A stretch of 64,000 nucleotides of DNA, taken from assembly GCF_018143015.1 (NCBI RefSeq), contig NC_054742.1:51593195-51657194 (forward strand), written 5' to 3'. The DNA comes from Lytechinus variegatus (taxonomy: Eukaryota > Echinodermata > Echinoidea > Temnopleuroida > Toxopneustidae). The position numbers and the translations under genes are program-made. Of the stretch, positions 49,901 through 58,900 are shown in pieces. Within the stretch, counting starts at the first letter, position 1; each line of letters opens with the position of its first letter. Below the pieces are notes generated by a model. That model worked only from the letters and a program-made list of their open reading frames with translations, was not told the origin of the DNA and ran no database searches.

Positions 49901-52900
49901 GATAATAATGACCGCAGAATCATTGAAATTGATTTGATTATCTATTGTCCACCTGTTCATTGGTAATTACCATTGGAAGCCAATAAGACCAGGGTTCAAT
50001 ATTGAGAAAGGTGTTCACTATAACACAATAGTTTGAATCTTCTGATAAATAAATAGCTACCATTTTTTTCTCAAGAATATTGAATTTTTCAAGTGATATA
50101 CAACGTGGAAATGCCAACATTAAACATTTAAATAAAAAACAAATCCCAGGGACAAATAGAGTTGCATCTTGTAGACTGTCAAGACATCTAGAGACAAATT
50201 CTTAACATTAACAAGAGATTTTTTGGTCTTTACGAAGACAAACATTTAAAGAAAATTAACAACTTTCTTCTGTTGATCCCGCTTCCTTCGTTAAGAAACT
50301 TGAAATTCTTCAGGGTGGTGCTACCTTGGTAGCTCAGTATATAGGATTAGCTAAACCCCTTGGCTTTGAGCATATCCTAGGGAGGGGGAAGCCTAGGAAA
50401 TCCCCTTCTTTCAGCACAGATTACCCCCCTACCATTAAAACCCCTTACACCCAACAGGCAGAGCTCCCACATCCAAGGTGGAGATAATTAGGGCAAGGAA
50501 AGATTTCTTGAAAGGGCTGCTGCAATCTTTGGGGTAATTAGAACACAGGAAGACATCTCATTCCATCGTAAAGGCAATAAGGAACGAGGACAGCTGAACG
50601 GCTTGATCTTGATCCCTAGAGTTTATTAGTCTAGACAGTCTTCAGCATTTCAATGGAGTGATCCATTCTTTCAAAATCATTCTAAGGTATTCAGAATTTC
50701 TCATATTAAATGGCAAATATAAATAAACTTTGGAATATTTGTGAATTTAAAAACAAGGTTTTTTTTATACTAAATAGGTTCATTATTGCGGATTGAAATA
50801 ATCGCTAGACGGTATTCATTTGTCTCGCAATCTACTATGGTCAACAAGGAAATTCGTGATCACTCTCGCAAAAAGTGTTCACTGGCTTTCTAGGAAATTT
50901 GTGATCACTCTCGCAAAAAGTGTTCACTAGCTTACAAGTTCACGAGCTTTCGAGTGCCGCTGCAACTCTTTAACGAGTGACAAAGATTGTCCGATATCGT
51001 ACTCTATTTATACTAATCTCCAAGACCGTACCCACAAGGTTTTTTTTAATATGGTTATTCTGTAATTGCATATGTTCAAACATGATGGAAATTTAAAAAA
51101 AAAGAAATAGTTTCCAAAACAAATGTACTAAGATATTCACAAAAGTCTTACGAATCCCAATCATTGATTTAAAGATTTTCTGCTGGTGATTAATATCCTC
51201 CTAACAATCGACTATCACCTCTTTTTGTACGAGATCTTAATGGATATCAATACCGCATGAGCACTTACAAAAGGCATTATTTCCTCTAGTCTTCCGTTGC
51301 CTCAACACTGTGTACAAGGCAACACAGATCGCACCTGGTCTCAGCATCACAAGCTAACAACCAACTAAACACAAAATACCCTTCTATACGCTAGGATTTC
51401 ATGAGGTATCCTATGACTTTCCTTCCATATGCCTATTAATGTACGTTATAATGTTGTGAGTGGGATGTCTGTTTATTCATTCCAGCTGTATCAATGTGTT
51501 CCACATATTGGTGAATTCTTACGGGATTAGGTCCTTTATTTGAAATATCCGCACTCTTTGGGAAACAATGGAACAAGGAAATGCAAGACATTTATTGAGT
51601 GGTGTGTTGTGGATGGGATATGAATGTTTATACCCCTTTCATGAATGAATTCAAAGATGAGATCAAGTCCTCCTAATAGCAGCATTCAAATGATCCAGAT
51701 TATTCTGGTCCTCCACCTTTCATGAATATAAATAATCCGTATCCAGTCCACTCCCACAAATTCATAAAAAGGGCTAAAACCACTGTAAAAATTTAAATTT
51801 CTTTTGCACAAGGGCTGCTTGAAATCCTTCAAGTGTTGAGAGATGTTAATGCACTATGATTAATGAGATGTATATGTTTTTTGACGGTGGCTGATTTCAT
51901 TTATGGTGGCTATTTCCAGAGTTTTGGGGGCCAATAACCATAAGCCCCACTTATTTTTTTTTAATGGGTATAACATTGCAGTTGTGTACTCAGATCAGTA
52001 TTATAGGGAAATTGTTTGTTCTTTTTTTATTATTCATGGGGACACCCCTTCCCCCCCACCTTATCAACAACAAAAAATTGAAAATGAATATGAGATGCTT
52101 ACATTCAATACTCTCCTCCAATTCTTTCAGTTTATTCTCTTGTTCAACAAGGCTATCCTTCAGCTTATTGCTTTCTTCTTCATACTGCTGCTTCTCCTGA
52201 AAGAATTATTGAAAAAAGGGAAAATTTAACAACAAAAAGAAAAAAAAATGATGAATGAACAATCTGTAGATTAAAAGTTTCACTCAAATAAGTCCACAGA
52301 AATAAGAAACTAAGAGAAATGGATACCTAAAACTGGATAAAATGGATACATAATACTTTATAAAGGGTTCAATCATATGAAAAAGCAACAAAGTCATGGG
52401 TGAAATACATATATAATGAAACAGGCTTATAAACCAGATTCTCTGAAAGAATTATGAAGGATGAAAACAAAGACAGGAATAGATACAGTAATACAAGACT
52501 AAAGTGGAAGGCGAGAAATTCAAACCACATGAATCTAAGCAGACAGGGTGAGGCCATTGTTAGCTGTAAACTTATATACTACCCCTATTATGCTCAAATA
52601 GGTTCTCTACAACACAATAGTAAAAACAGGTTGGAAATGCATTGCAAAATATAATTAGGTATAATAAGACAACTACTTGTGTGGCATATGATTACTCCAA
52701 AGAAAGGAAATCCTATTAAGACTTTTTGTTTTAAACATATTTGACAGTTTTAACACCAGTAATTAGACTCTACTCAACTTCCATGGCTACTTATTAGCTA
52801 ACTTTTTGGCAGTATTTCAGCACTATCAAATATTCACAAATTAACTACTGAAAAAATTCATTCCAAATATAGCACATCCTACAGAGTATCAATATTCAGT

Positions 52901-55900
52901 TTAGTACTTTACCACACCCTAAATAAGCAAAACACTTTGAACTTGACCTATATTTCAATATAAGGAATGGTTGCGGTGTAATAAGTATAAAAAGGGTGAA
53001 ACACTTGTCCAATAACCCTATGACCTTAAAAAGTGCATGAATTAGCTTTGAGTTACATGATTTGCTGCAGATATCTTCGATAACAGCTGGAACTAAGGAA
53101 AATATCTCTGTGTATAAATAAAAACACAGATACAATTCAATCACTTTCAATTTCTTCTGTTAGATTAACCCTAAATAGAAGACGGGGGGGGGGGGGGCTA
53201 ATTCAGCCCCCCCTTATGATCTCGGCCGTCGATCGCGCAATCGCGACGAAAATTGGCATGTGCATTACCCATGGCATTATCTACAAAACTATAATATCAA
53301 ATTCTGCAAAAAATCTCATTGCTCATTAATTATGCTAATTTATGCGTAAAATCATAGTTAGCTCTAATTAATAATGCCCCTGAAATGCTAATTTTTGTTT
53401 CAGATACTCTAGATAGGCATCTGATCAAATTTATTTTTCAAAAATTTCAAAAAAACATTTATTTTCTTATGTATTCTATTGTTTTCTAAATTTCTTATAT
53501 ATTTCTTTGTTTTTTGACTTTTTGTTTTTTATTGTTTTTTCAATGGAATTGTCGGGGAGTTTATTTTGACCATTAACAAGATAAAATCAATTGATTTTAA
53601 GCAGTGAAAGGAAAAATAATGATATATTTATGAATTTTGGCTGAATACACAATTTGCATTGGATTTGTACACAAATTCACGTTTTTGAGTAATTTTGGGT
53701 CTGCATGCACTTACAAAATGTTGCGTAATTTCGGAACCGCGTACCCGGGGGTCACAATTTTGGTCTCAAAAATTGCGCGAGACTTGAAAGTAAAAAGTCA
53801 GTGAGCGACGCGGTCAAAAATTTTCGAGCGGCGGATTTATCGCGAAAAATTTCGAGGGGGGGCTGAATCAGGCCCCCCCAGTCTTTTTAGGGTTAAAAAT
53901 GAAACTCTATCATGTTAATAGCTCATTCTGGAAATAAAAGCTAGGTATCTACCTTAAAAGAAAACTACTCCGGAAATCGTCAAAAATAACAAAATTAAAA
54001 TGTTGCCATATTATTACAACTTAATATAACTGTCTTATACAAGTTAATGATTTGAATAAATAATACAAAGAAGCGTTAATCCTACCTCAGCTCTGGCTTT
54101 CATGACTGACTGAAGCTCCTCTTCTACCAGACCCTTCTCCGTCTGTGTCTCCTCCAGGAGTCTCCTCAGCTTCTCCAGCTCCGTCTCCTGGTCCGCCACG
54201 GTCTTATTGAGCTCCTTCGACTCGGCCTTGACCTTCTCCAAATCTCCAAGGTCATCCTTGAGCTTCAGCATGACCTGTTCCGTCTCCCGCAGACGCACGT
54301 TTTCTTTGTTCTGTGGAAGAGATTTCAAGTAAAGACATATTAAATTGACAGCCATGGTAACGGCAAGGAACCGTATCTCCCATTCACCGAGGGATAAAAT
54401 GAGTGCTGTGCAGCAGATAGTAAGTAGGATCATCATTACAATGAAAACAAGATAAATGCAACCTCTAAATAAAAAAGGTTACATACAACCTGACAACGGA
54501 TGTAGTTACATACAAGCATGTATCAATGCATCATTACCTGTAGAATTGTGCAGGTATCCGACAATGAATGATAAGAGATTGAGAAAACAAAAATATGCAG
54601 ATTTCACAAGAGTGGCATGGAGTGGCATTAGGTAGAGTTCAGTCTAATACATGAGAGGTATGCTGAGGTTTATACCATATGTGCACCAAAACAATATTAA
54701 CAGGGGATGACGGGGGTTGGAAACATAGGGGAGGGGATCGCAAATAAAACTGCTTTCCTTTTTTTTCACTTTCCCGAACATATATTTCAATTTGAAAAGA
54801 GATAACATTTTTGTTGTCCCCACAGTGATTTCGTGATTATTATACATTAAGTCCATTCATCACTATTGAAAAATGTTGGTTTTGAATTATGGTTTAATAC
54901 TTGGGTATAAGATAATGATGGCATAACTGATGCATATAGCGATTTTTTGCTGCCTCATGCAGACCCCATTACAACTAGAACCAAGTACAAATTTAAAGCA
55001 ATTATTCACATTTTACTTTAAGCATGATAATATTTGAATGAATAAGAATATCTTGACATTTTTGTTATCAAGCAGACATCACATACCATTTTATGAATGT
55101 AATCCATAGTCAAAGTATGAAGATATTCCATTTAAAAGAAAATCCAAACTTAATGACACCCACAGTAAAGGAACAACCAAAATCAATCTGCTAACCGTGA
55201 CAAACTCCAAGCTCAATCACACGATTAAAAACTTCCATGAGAGAAAGTACAGGCCTGTATGTCTCTATCTGACTTCTTCAAAGTTTATAGTGGAGAAACT
55301 TCGCATTGTGCTGGATTGCCACAAAAAATATCCAGGCACGCTGATGTCTTTTTCAATTTCATAGCATATGGCGAGACACCGCAATCCACAAATGAAGGCA
55401 ACGATGCCACATACAGAGACTCTTGAGAATTTCGAGTCAGTATCAAACAAAAACCCTCTCCTATAAATGCCCAAAGTGTAGAGTTATGGCTGAAATTCAC
55501 ATTTCTTCACTCTCGCATGTGCTTCAGTGTAGCTTTCAGCTATGTCTCACTGCGGTTTAGCTTTTCAATCTCCAATTTCAGGTGGGTAATGCAACCAAAA
55601 AAAAGGAGAAAGCCTTTAGTGTATTGAGTGACGATCCTCCCACATCCACCCTGTTAATCTGTTAGACTATACTGTAAAAGAGACATACAACGAGCTACAA
55701 GTAGGACAGAATATTTAATACAACTTGTGAATGGGTACCTAACTTGAGGGGTCAGTAGCAGAAGTGAAGACAGAGGACACACGGCGTGACGATATTCCGT
55801 GATCCTCTCCTCTTTCAATGATTGCGTAGACAAGGTATTTTGGGAGCAGGGTGGGATAGAGGGAATATGAGCGAGGAAAATAAGATTTTGTTTCGCTTCC

Positions 55901-58900
55901 TATTTTGTATGGTCTGGAGTTTGCTTTCGTTGGTGGAAATTTGCCAAGTCCTTTTTAAAAACTCTAAAATAGATTAATTATTTCCCTAATGAAAGGATGC
56001 ATAAGGATGCTCAAAGACCAATAGAAAAGAAAGGACAAGTGAAGCAGGAATGGTGGTATGAAAGTGGATATAGACACAGGGGTAGAAACTTAACATCAGC
56101 CTCTTTAAAAACTGTAGTAAAATGTGAAGTAAAGTGAATATATCATGGAGAGGAATCACAAGAGAATTTTTGATCATGAGTTCATGACATCATCCCAACA
56201 TGAATGTTACCCTGATAACCTTGGTGGCTTTTGTGATTCTGAAGCCTAATCAGTCTGGTTTAAATGCTTGACTATGGGGATTAACTATGATCAACTCAGT
56301 TGGGAAATGCAATTCCTCTTCAAAGTAAACCTTGCATCAGTATCTTTCCAGTACAATGGCAAAGAGGTTATAAAGAAAACAAAAGAAATATATCTATTCA
56401 TGCGATGTGAAAACTTCTTTGTTAATAATCGTCAAGATTAAAATCAGGAAGCTTAAAGTATTACCTTCACAGGACTTTGGAATTAATTTTCCTTTGATAC
56501 TATTACAACTGAAACAATGAAGCCTGTTGATGATATGATTGTTATTTGCTATTTTTTTTCATTCATGTTTCCATCATTGTGATCAATAGCCATGATACTG
56601 CTTTTAACATCGTTGATATAATCATAATTCTTTAATTTAAAATACTAATGTAATGACCTTCTTAGCAGTGGTTACAACTTAACATTACACTTAAAGTTTG
56701 TAATGTCTGTTGATATGGCTAGATTACTTTTCAGGACTAACATTGGCAGAGTTGTAAACTTACTATCCAGCAGCAAGATGGATATAATTAATGAGACAAT
56801 ATAAGAACAACTTAATAATCGACATAAAATAGAACACTGATAAAGATGATTGTTAAGTGTGAAAGGTTCTTATCAAAAGAGGAAAGTGGATTAAAGGCCA
56901 GACAAAAAAGAGGTGAAAATGGAAAGGAGAGGGAAGTTTTGGATAGGAAAACAGAAGGTTATATTCAAATGGGAAGGGTAGCAAGGTGGAGGGGGGTAAG
57001 GAGGAGAAGGGATAAAGTGAAGGGGGTAAGAAAGGAGGATGTAACCTAACAGGAAAGTAGTAAAAATAGGTCAAAACAAAATGTCATGTAGCAGATAGAG
57101 TAAGAGGGGGGGGGGGGGGGGAGAAGGGGGGCTGGGTAAGTATAGACAGGGGGAGTATAGATTCGAATGGGGGGATGGTAGCTGAGAGAAGGAAAATTGG
57201 TGAAGGGAGTGGAAAGTGCATTAGGTACGAGGAACATGGGGTGGGGGAAAGTTAAGAGGTACACTTTCAGGAAAGAGGGTGAAAACCAAAAGATAGATAA
57301 AGAGAGGAACAAAGGAAGGAGAAGAGGTGAAGGGGAATGGGAAGCCTGGAATTACATGAGGGGAGGGACAGGGGAGGTTTTAAGGAAAGATGATGAGGAA
57401 GGGGTACACTTTCAGCAAAGAGGATGAAAGTCCAACAGGAGAGGAACAGAGGGAAGAGAAGATGTGAAGAGGAATGGGAAGAGGGGGAGTATGTAAGGAA
57501 AGGGACAGGGGAGGTGTAAGGAAAGAAGATGAGGAAGGGGTACACTTTCAGCAAACAGGGGTTAAACTTAAACAGGAGAGGAACATGGACAGGAAGGAGT
57601 GACTACTAAAAGTCAAGACCATGTACGGGGAGGTGATGAAGTATGGCAAGATTGATAGAGGTGTCAATGGCCAGGACATAACATCCGAAGCAGTCTCTTT
57701 GTAGGGCAGTGACTAAAGGTGAATATCATTTAGAGTCTAGCCAAGCAATATATGAACGCAAAGTAAATTGTCCAAAAACAGGTACACCATACCTAATTCC
57801 TTTGCTAGGTATTATGTGCATGTGTTTTTCTTTCACCAATCCTGCCCATTCCAATCTCTATTCTGACCATTGTTTGTAACCCTAAATAAAATTTCATACA
57901 GCCAACATTAAATTTCAGGGAAAAGTCATAAGGAAAGAGATATTTTTCTGATTACTGGCAGATTTTATCAGCTTAAATCTGTTAATAAACCTTTTAGTGA
58001 AAAAAGAAAAAAGTAGGACCATTACAAACTACTTAACAAAATACTTTAGGAAGGTTAAAGAAAAGAATGTTTAAAAAAACATGTGATTTGTCAGTATAGT
58101 CAATAAATCCTTCTTTTGCCTGAAACCCACTCACTCAGCCTTCTGTTCTTTGTCAGTTTTATTTTGTTTGATAGCCATAATTCAATGAATCAAAGTCTAA
58201 AATCTAAAGCATTTCAAAAGACAATGTTCTCGTACTTGAACAGGATACAACATGGGAAACTCATTAATTAATCAAATAAGCTTTATATTCAAAGATAAAA
58301 TCATTGATAAGAGGGAGCAGTGTGGTACATTTCAAAGTCATCAGAAAGCTCCCTTTATGCCCAAAATTTTGAAAGTTCAATGGTTTGGTTCATTATTGAA
58401 TCTCCAAAAGTCAAGACTATGAGGTGAAACTAGAAGGATCATATTACAAACTATATGATTCATGACCTATCTTCTATCTCTTTAATCTAACTTACACTTG
58501 TAACCCAAAACACAGATTTTATCCCCCATCATACGATTTGCACTTTCGGTAGAGAAAAAATATGAAAAATTGTGATTTCCTTGCATTATTCATCTATAGG
58601 AAGTATCTCTCAACAAGTGTAAGAAAGAGGAAACACTTGGAAAATATATCCTCTCGACTTACATCACTAAGCATTTCTTTCTCTGAACAAGTGTTTTGCC
58701 AAAAAGGCCAGGGGGGAGTTCATTTTTATCTCCGATTACCTTGGAGAAATGGAAATGGTGTTTACTACACATCCCATAGAATAGTAAAGAAGAAACCAAG
58801 CATTTATAGGAAGAGAGATTGGGAAAGAGGATAATGGGGGAAGTAAACATTCAATATCACCATCTGACCAATCTTCTTGTACTTGTAATGCAAGGCCTAA

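Noticed and set aside
50320..50400. tRNA-like sequence around TAGCTCAGT
   Set aside because: No B box and no clover-leaf pairing.
54644..55500. Minus-strand open frames within the long MYO5 intron a-b
   Set aside because: No heptad or family pattern, no phase-compatible splice sites.
56853..57554. Pro/Ser/Leu-rich open frames, minus strand
   Set aside because: Lie in the polypurine minisatellite of an intron; no splice phase fits MYO5.
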